Positions 52,274 through 62,528 of a stretch of 64,000 nucleotides of DNA are shown here, one piece after another; positions within the stretch are counted from its first letter, which is position 1; every line of letters begins with the position of its first letter. Location of the stretch: positions 2,914,001 through 2,978,000 of the forward strand of contig CM049987.1 in the NCBI GenBank assembly GCA_016630955.3, in the 5' to 3' direction. The position numbers and the translations under genes were made by a program. This DNA is from Didymella arachidicola. Lineage: Eukaryota; Ascomycota; Dothideomycetes; Pleosporales; Didymellaceae. A model generated the notes under the pieces. It had not been told where the DNA came from. It saw only the letters and a list, made by a program, of their open reading frames with translations, and did no database searches.

Positions 52274-54137
52274 ACGTACATCACGGGCGAGTGCATCACC
52301 GAGCGAGTGCATCACTTTTGCCAAGACCCCACCAAAATACCAACCCTACACCAATGCCTCCACAACCACAACAGATAGACGCGTTAAAAGAAGCTTAGAT
52401 ACAGCTTGCTATCTAAGCTCTTAAACAAGACCTAAAACTCTCCTAGCGACGCGCTGCAGCTATCTACGGAGTCCAACAAAGTACACTAAGTCGAAGACGC
52501 GCCGGAAGACCTTCACGCGTTAATACCATGGCCAACTCACAGAATCTAACCAATACTGAGGAGGGGGTGATTGTTACACACATACTTGAGCTCTCTGAGC
52601 AAGGACGACCTCCCCGGCTTGCAGATGTGGCTGATATTGCCAATTCTCTGCAGAAAGAGCGCGGTTTGGCCCCTGTTGGCTCAAACTGGGCCAGCACGTT
52701 CGTTTCGCGTCAGGAAGAGCTTAAAGTAGTGTTTAATCGCAAGTACGACTACAAGAGAGCCCTCTGCGAAGATTCTGAGGTCATACAGGGCTAGTTTGAC
52801 CTTGTAGCTAATACTAAAGCTAAGTATGGCATCCAGGACAACAACACGTACAACTTCAACGAGACAGGCTTTATGATGGGCCAGATAAGCTCCAGAGCAG
52901 TCGTTACAGCTTTAGAGAACCGTGGACGGGCAAAAGCAGTCTAGCTAGGCAATCGCGAGTGGGTAACAGTCATCTAGGGCATCAATGCTACAGGGTAGGC
53001 CATTCCGCCCTACATTATCTTTAAAGCCTGCCGCCACCAGTCTAACTAGTACAAAGACGATAACCTGCCCTAGGATTGGACTGTTGCTGTCTCTAAGAAC
53101 GGCTAGACTACTAATAAGCTTGGTTTTAACTAGTTAAAGCACTTTAACAGGCATACAAAGACGCGCACTGTTAGCACCTACTGTTTACTAATTATTAACA
53201 GCTATAAGAGCTACAACTCTAAGGTATTCAAGCAATACTGCAAGGACAACAATATTATAGGTCTATGCATGCCTGCGCACTTATTACACCTCCTGCAGCT
53301 ACTTAATATGGCTTGTTTTAGCCCTCTAAAGAAGGCGTACAGGGATAAGGTCAATCGGCTTATACACAACTAGATTAACTATATTATAAAGCAGGAGTTC
53401 CTCCTATGCTTTATAGCGGCTTATAACAAAGCTATAACCTCTAGCAATATTTAAGGAGGGTTCCAAGGGGCCGGATTAGTTCTGTTTGCCCTAGATCGCG
53501 TTATAGTGACCCTAAATGTGAAGCTGCGCACCCTATCGCCACTACTCCCCCAAAACAGCCCGCTCTGGCAGTCGCAAACCCCAAGCAATACCCTAGAATT
53601 TAGGTCGCAATCAACGCTTGTAAAGAAGAGGATTTAGAGACATATAGACAGCTTACCAACCTCTATGGTTAAAGCGTTTAAGAAGGTCTTAAAGGGGGCA
53701 GCAATAGTTGCGCACAAGCTGGCTTTAGCACAACAGGAGAACGCTGCGCTTCACGCAGCTCTAGCAGCTGCTACAGAACGTAGATCGCGCAAAAGAAGGC
53801 ATATCCAGACAGAGGGAAGCCTCACGGTTGAAGAGGGCCAGCGGCGGACTGCTCTATCAGAGTTTGGCGCACGTAGTGATGGAAAGAAGAGGAAGACACA
53901 GGTGTGTGCTGAAGGAGGTGAACCATCTCAACGACGCTGTGGACGGTGCAGAAAGAGTGGGCACAACGCGCAAACGTGCAAGAATAGAGTAGAAGAGGTC
54001 TCTAAGTAATATTACAGCTTGTTTTGCCTTATGCAGGGCCAATTCGTGGTGTTCTGGGCCATACCGTGGGTGATTTTGGTGGGGTCTTGGCAAAAGTAAT
54101 GCACTCGCTCGGTGATGCACTCGCCCGTGATGTACGT
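52274..54137 (+). mobile_element. Pogo-type transposon J (class I), heavily mutated
   Basis: 1864 bp, TA at 52272-52273 and 54138-54139. Inverted repeats of about 65 bp with one mismatch, starting ACGTACATCACGGGCG. GCGAGTGCATCAC occurs twice at a 16-bp period, then the CTTTTGCCAAGACCCCACC box. Confidence 0.9.
52354..54009 (+). pseudogene. class I transposase of element J, RIP-type decay
   Basis: Full-length relative of the E and F transposases from ATG 52354 (MPPQPQQIDALKEA), with more than ten in-frame TAG/TAA codons, nearly all replacing Gln or Trp. The longest open pieces are 52528-52794 (DNA-binding part) and 53665-54009 (coiled coil and knuckle CGRCRKSGHNAQTC). Catalytic motifs are partly erased (IINSYKSYN where LLIIDGHESH is expected). 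The 5' and 3' coding ends are less damaged than the middle. Confidence 0.85.
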
Positions 54138-54265
54138 TACGCGATAAAAATTAAGCTAATGCATTTGTAGCATGCTTCAAGAACGCCAAAGTTATTTAGT
54201 TGGACAAGTTGGCCGGACGCCACCACCCCATCCCTTTTTCTGTTTCAAGCCCAATACATCACTAA
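54138..54265. other. spacer at the right edge of the transposon island
   Basis: No gene seen. Confidence 0.4.
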
Positions 54266-54700
54266 GGTACCAGCGTAGTGTTAAAAACACCGACACAGTG
54301 ATTTTACACTGCACTTTTAGGTAAAATAGTCTATTTTCACTGCATATAGGTAAGTTTACACTAGAACTAGGTTATCTTTAATATTTTGTTATCAACTATA
54401 GTCTATTGTCTATCTCCTATCTTATTGTCCATCTCCTATCTTATCGTCTATCTTATTGTCTATCGCATCGTCTATCTCCTATCTCATCGTCCATGTCCTA
54501 TCACCCTCTACCATAATTTGCATAGCATAGATAGCATAGATAGCATAGATAGAATAATAAAGTCTTAATTATATCCTTTATCTAGTCTAAAATACACTGC
54601 ACCTTTATGTAAAATACACCCCTAACGCGGTGTAATCAGCGGGCTTTCTTCTGTGTATTTCACTCGCCAATTTTGCCGTGTTTTTACCCGTCCTGGTACC
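54266..54700. mobile_element. possible MITE-like element
   Basis: Imperfect inverted ends: GGTACCAG...TTAAAAACACCG at 54266-54293, and the reverse complement GGTACCAG...GTAAAAACACGG ending at 54700, with further matching stretches (GTGATTTTACACTG against GTGAAATACACAG). It has no coding capacity. I see no clear target duplication, so this remains tentative. It lies directly against the broken hydrolase gene. Confidence 0.35.
54400..54503. repeat. degenerate tandem repeat, CTATCTCCTATCTTATCGT type
   Basis: About 100 bp made of imperfect copies of a pyrimidine-rich unit (TATCTCCTATC / TTATTGTC / TTATCGTC). A second short run of CATAGATAG units lies at 54531-54554. Simple-sequence expansion, no coding frame. 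Confidence 0.6.
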
Positions 54701-54744
54701 TCAGTGCATATATTCACGATCACAAACAACACGTTCTCGTCCCT

Positions 54745-55260
54745 AGAATCGCTTAAGACGATCAAGCGAAGTACGAGGGCAATTTGGTATTGATCATTGA
54801 CAAAGGTGCAAAGGACGCTCCTCTGCCAGAGGCTCTGAGCTGCGTTGCAGCCTACACAGCAGGGAACAATATCTCGTGATGGACGAGACCCCAGGCTCGC
54901 AGGTGGTGTGCCTCAACGGGGATTTTCCAAGGAACTGAACACTTTCGCACCCATCAGTCCGGCTCTTGTGACCTCTGAGACGATCAGAAATCTCTCGAAA
55001 TTGAACCTCAAGATAGTGGTAGACGAAGAAACAAGACAGGAGTAGTTACTGGGCGATCTGCTCTTTCATTGTGCCTATCTTGTCCACTACCTCTCTGAAG
55101 GTACTACGCTACGCAAAGGGTCCCTCATCACGACGGAACACTGCGGGGGTTCGGTGCTGGTCTACATCTGCCCAAGTACCTTGTTTCAGGTACTGTGATG
55201 GAGGTCGGTCTGACTAAGATCGTGACTTTGAAAAACTACGTGAGTTGTATGAGATTAGTG
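54745..55260 (+). pseudogene. fumarylacetoacetate/fumarylpyruvate hydrolase family remnant
   Basis: In changing plus-strand frames the FAH-fold sequence can be followed: QAKYEGNLVLIIDKGAKDAP (54765-), LSCVAAYTAGNNIS, then after a frameshift near 54875 DPRLAGGVPQRGFSK, FAPISPALVT, KLNLKIVVDEETRQ. A TAG follows (55042-55044), then AYLVHYLSEGTTLRKGSLI, and after another frameshift GAGLHLPKYLVSGTVMEV. A TAA also sits in the DDQAK region near 54755. Members of this family split fumarylpyruvate in the gentisate pathway or fumarylacetoacetate in tyrosine breakdown. Two frameshifts and at least two stops make it inactive. The N-terminus is missing, replaced by the possible MITE. Its place next to gentisate dioxygenase suggests it was the cluster's fumarylpyruvate hydrolase. 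Confidence 0.78.
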
Positions 55261-55481
55261 GAGCAATCTAGTAGAGTTTCAAATGCGATTGCCATGCGAG
55301 TCACATTAAGCCCCTAATCCGGAGTCGAGTGAGTGACAGACAACGCAAAGCCAGGCTTCTGATTACGCATTGCAGCGTGTTCTGGTAAAGTCCAAAGACA
55401 TCGAAGCCCAGTATGATTGGATCAGACCTCAATTACATGTACTATCTTGATATATCCAATGAACACTTCGAGGCGCCGTGC

Positions 55482-56597
55482 CTAGTCAGATACCAACGAC
55501 TCTATATCCTGGCCGTTGTAGCGGTACAAGCCAAGAGCTTTTAGCATAGGCTCGTCGTGGACTCTGTACAAATACACTGTTTCTTCTCCTCCTGCGTGAT
55601 GTTGGTATTCATACCATGCCGGAACGCAGAATGTATCACCCTTCTTCCATTTGAATTCCTTTCCAGCAATGACGGAGCTGCCACGGCCTTCGATCACATG
55701 GAAGACCGAAGAAGCTGTTTCCTGTATCGCTGCGGTACGCCTTCCAGCAGAAATGCGAAGTGCAGCAGCACCCAGTGTGCGGCTAACTTCTAATGTTTAG
55801 CCACGTTCAAATTAGACTGTCACTGTAACGTACTTTCTGATTTGTCAGCCCTCAAGTACCGCTCCATGGTGCTGTCTCCGCTACCGGCATCGAGTTGAGC
55901 CTTCATACGCGACCACGGGAAAACAATCGGCGATTTTGAAGTGTCAACATCTTCCGCCGGGTACCGCGGAGCATCGAAGTGTTCGACAAAATGCACCGGA
56001 TAGTGAACAAAGTTCGGCAGATCGAGGCCATCGAGCCAGATCATAGGACCGGAGCCGTCTTTACCGTGATCATGCCAGTTCCAGGTTGGCGTCAGTATCA
56101 CATCGCCGCGCTGCATCTTAATGCGACGTCCATGTACCGCGGTGAATCCTCCTTCGCCTTCTATGATGAAGCGGCAAGCAAAGGCGGTGTGACGGTGAGC
56201 CGGCGCGGTCTCGTTTGGCATAACGAGCTGCAGGCCGGCATAGATCGTGTCAGTTGTAAAAGGTGCCTCTTTGTTTGTTTTATTAGCCTCTTGCAATAAC
56301 TGGAAGCACTGCGGTACCTCTCTCTGGGTTCACGAGCATGAGTACACGCCGTTCAGCTTGGCGCTCAGTGATGAGCTCCCCAGCCTCCAACAGAGTCGGC
56401 CGTATCTCGCCATAATCCCATACATGAGGCTTGCATCTGGGATTAGGTAGCGGAGGATTGAGTCGGTTCATCTGTGCCCACAAAGGCTTCACATTGCACT
56501 TCTCAGCCGCATCCAGAAGCTGCGCAACTGAGTTTTCGTGGTGGCTGCTCGTAGAAGCACTATTCTGGGTTTTGGTAGTTGTTGTGGTGGAACTCAT
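55482..56597 (-). CDS. gentisate 1,2-dioxygenase (cupin)
   Basis: Opens the ring of gentisate (2,5-dihydroxybenzoate) with O2 to give maleylpyruvate; Fe(II)-dependent, cytosolic. Three exons: 56597-56318, 56268-55834 and 55789-55482, GT-AG, joined to 340 aa. I use ATG 56597; the frame extends upstream only to a GTG. Signature stretches: KPHVWDYGEIRP, RRVLMLVNPE, then the first cupin with its metal-binding AHRHTAFACRFIIEG and GDVILTPTWNWHDHG, then GPMIWLDGLDLP. The second, less conserved cupin follows (FHVIEGRGSS, KKGDTFCVPAWYEYQHH). Length fits the family (about 340-380). The gene is divergent from the Zn2Cys6 regulator across a 283-bp promoter. Confidence 0.9.
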
Positions 56598-56880
56598 GAT
56601 GTCGTAAGGTACAAAGATAGCGAAAAATTGAGTATGCACTCACGTTCGAACCGTTGCGGAGACATGTTCAACGGGATGTTATACAGCCTTCATCCCGTGG
56701 ACGGTCCACATTCCTATGCGATCCGGCCCTACCCGGCGTCGACAGCCTCGGATGCGGCGGAAGTTCCGGGGAGATAAGATCACCAGGTCATCTGCGCCTC
56801 AACAATCCATTTCCGGTCCCGCGACATCTTTCCCCCCTCCCGTGCAGCTCTCACTGTCGAGCGACCATCGGCTTGTTACA
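56598..56880. promoter_or_regulatory. divergent promoter of the dioxygenase and regulator genes
   Basis: 283 bp between the two start codons, so it must contain both promoters unless the UTRs have introns. It holds a perfect CGG-N5-CCG palindrome (see 56758-56768) and other CGG/CCG triplets around it. Confidence 0.6.
56758..56768. promoter_or_regulatory. CGGAAGTTCCG palindrome, candidate Zn2Cys6 operator
   Basis: A perfect 11-bp palindrome around one central base, in the CGG-N5-CCG form that dimeric Zn2Cys6 regulators bind. It lies 112 bp before the regulator's ATG and 160 bp before the dioxygenase's ATG. Its half CGGAAGT recurs at 61586-61592, just upstream of the monooxygenase start. That the adjacent regulator binds it is inference. 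Confidence 0.5.
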
Positions 56881-59647
56881 ATGAGCTCCGATGACACGGT
56901 TAGTCACAAGACTGCGCTAGGCTCTACGGAGGGCAACACCGGCACCCGGCCAGCGAAGCGGCACAGGATTACGATCGCTTGCTCTTGGTGCAGACAACGG
57001 AAATCTCGTGTAAGTCAGTAGTCACAGTCATGGTTTGAGGAACCTGCTTGGACCAACAAGGCCGATTTGACAAAATTACGGCGTTTCAACATCTTCCGCT
57101 TTTTCGATAGCTAACATGCACGGTCATGGCAGTGCGATGGATCGCGGCCAACATGCTCTGCGTGCAGCGCAAATGGATACCAATGCGTGTACTCCACGGA
57201 CGCAGTCTCTCTAAGTAAGACAGTTGCTTCAAAAGAGTCAGTGAATTGCTCGTCACCTCCCGCACGCGACTGAGTGGTAACTCGCAGACTGTTCGAGACC
57301 CTGGAGGCCCGTTTGGTGGCTCTCGAGAACTCCATGGCTAGGCTCGACAACAGGGTGACAGGCATCGAAATGCCTAAGACCCAGAACACCAACACGGACA
57401 AGCTTCCTTCACAAACTCAGCATCAGCCCTTTCCTATCTATGCTTCTATGGGTCTTGAGACTGGTAGCAGAAGCTCGGTTGATGCTAAAGATCCTACAGA
57501 CGGTATAGGTTCCATGACATTCACGAAAGAAGAAAAATCTGGTTTCTTCGGTACGGTCTCCCTGCAAAAAGTATTGTCGTGTGCTCATCAAGCTTGGAAG
57601 GACCATCCTCAAACATAGCCCTGACCCGGCAGATCGTTCAAACGACAACAGCAGTCCTTCACGCCAAGGCATCAGCTACAAGCCCGAAACCCACTAGCCA
57701 CGCAGCTCTCCAGGGTTTCATGTTTCACGCGTCTCGTTCCTCTTCTCCAGTTGATGGCTCGCTAAACTTGCGAACGGCTACTCGCCAAAGAGTCGATCTG
57801 TTCGCTCTCCCAGCAGAAGGTGAAGCACTGCGACTCATGCGTAAGTTTTTCACTACTACTGGGTCATTGTTCCCTTATCTAGATGAGGAAAAATTCGTGA
57901 GAACATATCAACAACTTGCATCGAGCAACGTTTACACCCCGACACGATCTTGGCTTGCCCTTTTCAACATGGTACTTGCTATGGCTACACATGCGGGTCA
58001 GGACAAAGAATTGCATTCCTCGGAAACAGAGAGTAACCCGGACCTGTTCTTTCAGCGTGCACTGCTATTGTGCGAAGTCGACATTCGATGTGCCACTAGT
58101 CTTGAGATTGGTCAGTTTCTCTCCCGCGCATCCGGAGCAGTAGGCAGGACTGACCGCTCTCCAAGTGCAATTACTTCTTTTGATGAGCCAATATTTACAA
58201 GGCACGGAACGCTCTATTGAGACTTGGAACATTCATGGCCTTGCTGTGAAAGCAGCATATCAGCTTGGGCTGCATTCTCCGAGCGCGTTAATGCAATATC
58301 CACAGCCAGAGCGAGAATTCAGGAAACGAACCTGGTTCGGCTGTGTTCTACTAGATCGGTGAATAGTCCATTCGATGTAGCCGTGGTGTGCTGCTGACGT
58401 TACAAGATCGCTCAGTATGACTTTGGGGCGACCCCCTTCGATCCCACAGAACTTCGTGAAGCTAGATCTGCCATGTTTGGCTCCGCCGCTTTCGTCTCCG
58501 AGACCGATGTCTTCACAAACAACAGTCAACGAAGAAAGTGTTCAGTTCTACACAGCGACTATGTAGGTTCTCAGCATGGAGGTGCGAGGTACAAGCTGAT
58601 TACGCCTGCAGTACTCTCTACAATATCATGGGCGACGTCATTGATGTGTTGTATGGAAGTAACCTGGACTTCAATGCCGTTGACAACATTTTTGAACTTG
58701 CGTCTCATCTCATCAAGTTCGAGCAAAAGTTCCTGGATTGGCAGCAGGCACTACCGACAACCTTGTCTCTTGCGCAAGTCGACGAGCTGCGCTCCCCAGC
58801 GGTCTCCCAGACGAATCTCAGGCTACGTTTCATCCTCACTCTCCGGTACCTCAACCTCCGAATACTCACCCACCGACCAGTGCTGTGCAAGTACTTGGTC
58901 GTCCTAGGAACACAAGGGCATGGTGAGCAGCTAGAAATGCTGAGACAAGTTGGTGCGAACAGCATTCGGATATGTTCGGAGGCAGCACTCGATATCATCG
59001 CGATGATGCATCAAGTGCTAGCTGCCCCTAGTCCTCCTCAACATCTGTTAGGTGCGTGGTGGTTCTCGCTCTACTACAGTAAGTCTGGATAATGTTCTTA
59101 CAAATCTAATATAATCGGCTCACCAACCTGTAGCCTTTAACGCAGCCCTGATGATATACGCAATACTGTTGGTGCAGCATGAAGTATCGCGTCATGATCA
59201 GGGGCATGCGATTGAGGGGTCCAAGCTGGATTCTCGCCACCTTGACTCGGCCGTTGACTGTTTGTCCCTGCTTTCTGACGGGAACCGGATGAGTGAAAAA
59301 TGCTTCCAGTATACATCGTCTCTTGCAAGGACACTGTCCGTGATTCGTGCGTACAGCTTTCCAAAACCGTCGTAGAACACCACTAACGTGCGGAACCAGG
59401 CCACTTTGAGAGTCATCAAGACACACTCGGCTTACTTGATCTGCCAAACAATCCTCTTGTACATGGACAAGCTGTATATCCATTTAATGTTGATCTGCAA
59501 GAATCAATTCCTGCCTTTCCAGGGCCTAGCGACTTGCACATGGGCGTCAATTTGGACGATTTCCTAGGCACAGATTTTGGCTTTGTCACATCTCTCAAAG
59601 CTTCCAATATTGTCAGGTCATCACCATCTGGATCACTGAATGTCTAG
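56881..59647 (+). CDS. Zn2Cys6 fungal transcription factor, likely cluster regulator
   Basis: Probably a nuclear activator of the neighbouring catabolic genes. Nine exons: 56881-57009, 57133-57214, 57275-57550, 57601-58110, 58166-58358, 58407-58562, 58612-59078, 59134-59346 and 59400-59647. All junctions are GT-AG and keep one frame of 757 aa. The DNA-binding cluster has Cys34, 37, 44, 51, 54 and 61 (ACSWCRQRKSRCDG...TCSACSANGYQC). It is followed by a linker and a coiled-coil dimer helix (RRLFETLEARLVALENSMARL). The fungal-trans domain spans about residues 250-500, with LMSQYLQGTERSIETWNIHGLAVKAAYQLGLHS and FGCVLLDRSLSMTLGRPPSIP. The second intron is the least certain; without it an in-frame TGA would interrupt the gene. 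Convergent with the monooxygenase gene. Confidence 0.88.
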
Positions 59648-59724
59648 CGATCTGTGCAACAGAATAAAATTGTAAACAGAAAAAACGAAACGCAGAACAG
59701 AAAAAAAAGGAACGTTGCGCACAA

Positions 59725-61535
59725 TCATGTTCCATCAAGCATGACTGCACCAATCTCCTTACTCCACACTTCTTTCATCTTTTTCTCGGCATCATAGCCG
59801 TACGCCCACCACTGTGTGACTGGGTCGCTCCACTGATTGGCACTGCTCGTGTATGGTTTCCCAGAGACCTCAGCAGCCATAGAAGCGTCTCGCGCCTCTT
59901 GCTCTGGCCCATCTGGGAAATGCCAAATCACACCGTTCGCCATGCTGGCATTCTGCATATCACCGCTTCTCCGGATGCGCTCTTGTTCAAAGGAGCGCAG
60001 TGCAGATGGCAGATCCTTAAGCGTCGTTATCTCGCTTAAGACCACAGCGAGGGCAGCGCCATCTTCCACCGCCATAGCAGCACCCTGTGACATGTAGGGT
60101 AACATCGCATGGGCCGCATCTCCGACGATCACCAGTTTGGACGATGGTGAGACCCAAGAGTCTAACTGTTTCCCGACTTTTAGAGGCCACTTCATGCAAT
60201 TATCAATCAGAGCGAGGATCTTGGTCAGTCTGCGATCGTCAGCTTAAGGCTCGCTTGGTCTCGAGCATATATGGACGTCAACTTGCCTAGAGTCCCAGCC
60301 ACCGAATTCTTTCTCGATGTGTTCTTTGGCATGAGTCTGGGTCCAAGTACTTGGGTCGGAATGGTCGATATGTGATAGAACCAAGTTGAGCGACTGGCCG
60401 GCAGCTATCGTGTATGACATGACGTGACGATCTTCTCCAATCCTGAGACATCAATGGTTAGCTTATCGAGTTGGTTGGCGATTCACTGTAAGCCCATATA
60501 CATGACAGACCTACCAAATGTTCAAAGATGGTTTCTCGAGTATCCACGCAATCTCAGGGTCGTTTCTGATCTTTGCAACATCGACGGTCGCTCGGTACGC
60601 TGCAAACCCTTGGAAACTGGGTTCATGCGGGATTCCCCTACTGATCGAGGCACGAGCGACTGATTTGATGCCTGAGTCATCAGATAAGCCTTAGATCCAT
60701 TCGCAAATATGCCCGTAGAGACCCTCTACGGTTTCATAACGTACCGTCGGCAGCAATCACGAGGTCTCCTCCTACAGTCGAACCATCAACGAGCGTTACG
60801 TTGCCTTGTTCCGAATCGTAACCGACGACCCTGCAATCTAGATCGATGACTACGCCCAACTCCAAAGCTCTTTGGTAGAGGGCATCGTGAAAGTGAGCCC
60901 GATGGACAACATAGTATGGTACCTCGAAATTTGCCTGAAAAGTCTCGCCGAGGTCTGTATGGCCAATGACGCGGCCGTCTTTCCAGCGCCGAACTAAATC
61001 CCAGCGACGTTCAGTGTATGTCTCCAATAGCTTGCCCGGACTAATCAACTCACAATTGATGCCCTCCGGCTTGACTGCCCATTTCTCTAGGTGCTCAAAG
61101 ACACCCCACCGATGAAGTAGTCGACCAGAGTTTGGAGGAATCTGAATACCCGCACCCACCTGTGGAAGCCTTAGCAAGGCTCTGTATTCTTTGAATATAC
61201 GATATCCAACTTACCTCCCCCAACTGCTTTGCCTGCTCCAGCACCCGTACTCCATGGCCCCTTCTTGCAAGAGCGATGCAGAGTGCGAGTCCACCAAGAC
61301 CAGCGCCAACAACGACAATGTTCAACTTGATCTTAGCTCGCTCCTGAGACTTCGAGCCGTTCAAGAACTTGTGATGCAATCGATCCTCACTGGAGAGGCT
61401 CTCGAGAAATCTTAGAGATTGGGAGGGGTATGTGACTAACGCCTTGAGGCCAGAACCCCGAGATTGGACTGCACCATTCTTCATGAGGACTTCTTCACCC
61501 GTACTGATTGTATTAATATCTTCCATACTGACCAT
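59725..61535 (-). CDS. FAD-dependent monooxygenase, salicylate/3-hydroxybenzoate hydroxylase type
   Basis: Likely adds a hydroxyl to an aromatic acid using NAD(P)H and O2; next to gentisate dioxygenase the expected product is gentisate. Five exons: 61535-61215, 61159-60745, 60689-60515, 60442-60287 and 60229-59725, joined to 523 aa. Rossmann FAD motif GAGLGGLALCIALARRG at residues 77-93, with LEQ at the end of the second strand; the VGAGIQIPPNSGRLL segment is typical of the family; second FAD motif GDAAHAMLPYMSQGAAMAVED near residue 395. The fourth intron has a GC donor (AG|GCAAGT). The N-terminus carries about 70 residues before the FAD motif, more than usual, so the start is less certain than the rest. 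The 3' end is convergent with the regulator, 77 bp apart. Confidence 0.87.
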
Positions 61536-62528
61536 ATCCGCAGAAATTGTCGATCTTGGTTTTCTCGAAAAACTGTCGAAGACCTCGGAAGTCTTGATTT
61601 GACGACCTAGTAGCCTCCACAAACTGTAGATATAGACGTGCGCAAATTAGCATTAGTAGCCGACGCCGAAACCAAACCAGCCTGCGCGCTACACCAGACT
61701 GTTAAACATTTAGTGTTACCGCGAGGTCCGCAACACGTAGTTGAGACCTAAAGTCCGCGAGCCGAGGAAGCCGATCGGGGAGATAAGCTAAGCTCGGCTA
61801 TGTAGTAATCGGCCACCCCTAGTAATTAGCCACCCTGCCTTACGCAATACTCTATTTTTAGTTCTTTATATTATTAACTCTATATATTAAAACTAGATAC
61901 CTGTAAAGTTACTAAGTTATATAATCTACTATTAATAGTTTTAATACTAGTATATATTTAAAAGTACCTCTAGTACTAAGTATTTAGCTAGCTATAGACT
62001 TACTTATAGATTTAAGCACTAATTATATAAAAAATATTAGTGTCTACTTATAACATACCCTATAGGTAAGCCGGTTAATAGGTAAGTTAGTTACTTTTAC
62101 TAAGCCTCTACTAAAGTAACCTTCTTATACTATTATACTTAAAGAGCAAGTAGCCTACTAGAGCAAGTAGCCTACGTAGTTTTACTAGTTAAATCTTAAT
62201 TTTTACTTCTAGATAAGTCTTCTAATACTAGATATTAATTTCGAAATTTTTTATAGTAGAGCTGCAAGCAGATAAAGAAGCTATTTCTAGAATCTAGAAG
62301 CTATAGCTTTAGTAGATAAAAAGTTATTAAAAGAAAAGTAAATTATAGAGATTATTTAGACCTACTTTTCTATACCTCTAGATCTAGAAGAGTTAGAGCT
62401 TAGATACTTATAAGACTTAAAGTGTACCTATATAGAATATATATATTAAATTTTTAGAAGATTCTATTAGATAATTATAGAGTTATTAGCCTCTAGATGT
62501 TTAGTTTTCTTTAGTAAAACTGCGTAGG
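61536..62528. other. monooxygenase promoter, then AT-rich RIP-type DNA with transposon-end relics
   Basis: The first 100-200 bases should hold the monooxygenase promoter, including CGGAAGTC at 61586. From about 61840 the DNA is AT-rich. Three pairs of short repeats at the class I transposon-end period are visible: GCCACCC at 61812 and 61829; AGGTAAG near 62053 and 62069 (16 bp), followed by TTTTACTAAG; and GAGCAAGTAGCCTAC twice near 62142-62175, 17 bp apart. No gene. Confidence 0.55.

Noticed and set aside
54400..54503. Regular repeats that could suggest a CRISPR-like array
   Set aside because: Units are imperfect and adjoin without unique spacers, and the genome is eukaryotic; simple tandem repeat.
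57215..57274. In-frame TGA in the Zn2Cys6 regulator as a sign of a pseudogene
   Set aside because: A 60-nt intron (GTAAGA...ACTGAG) removes the stop and joins the zinc cluster to the coiled coil in frame; the rest of the gene is intact.
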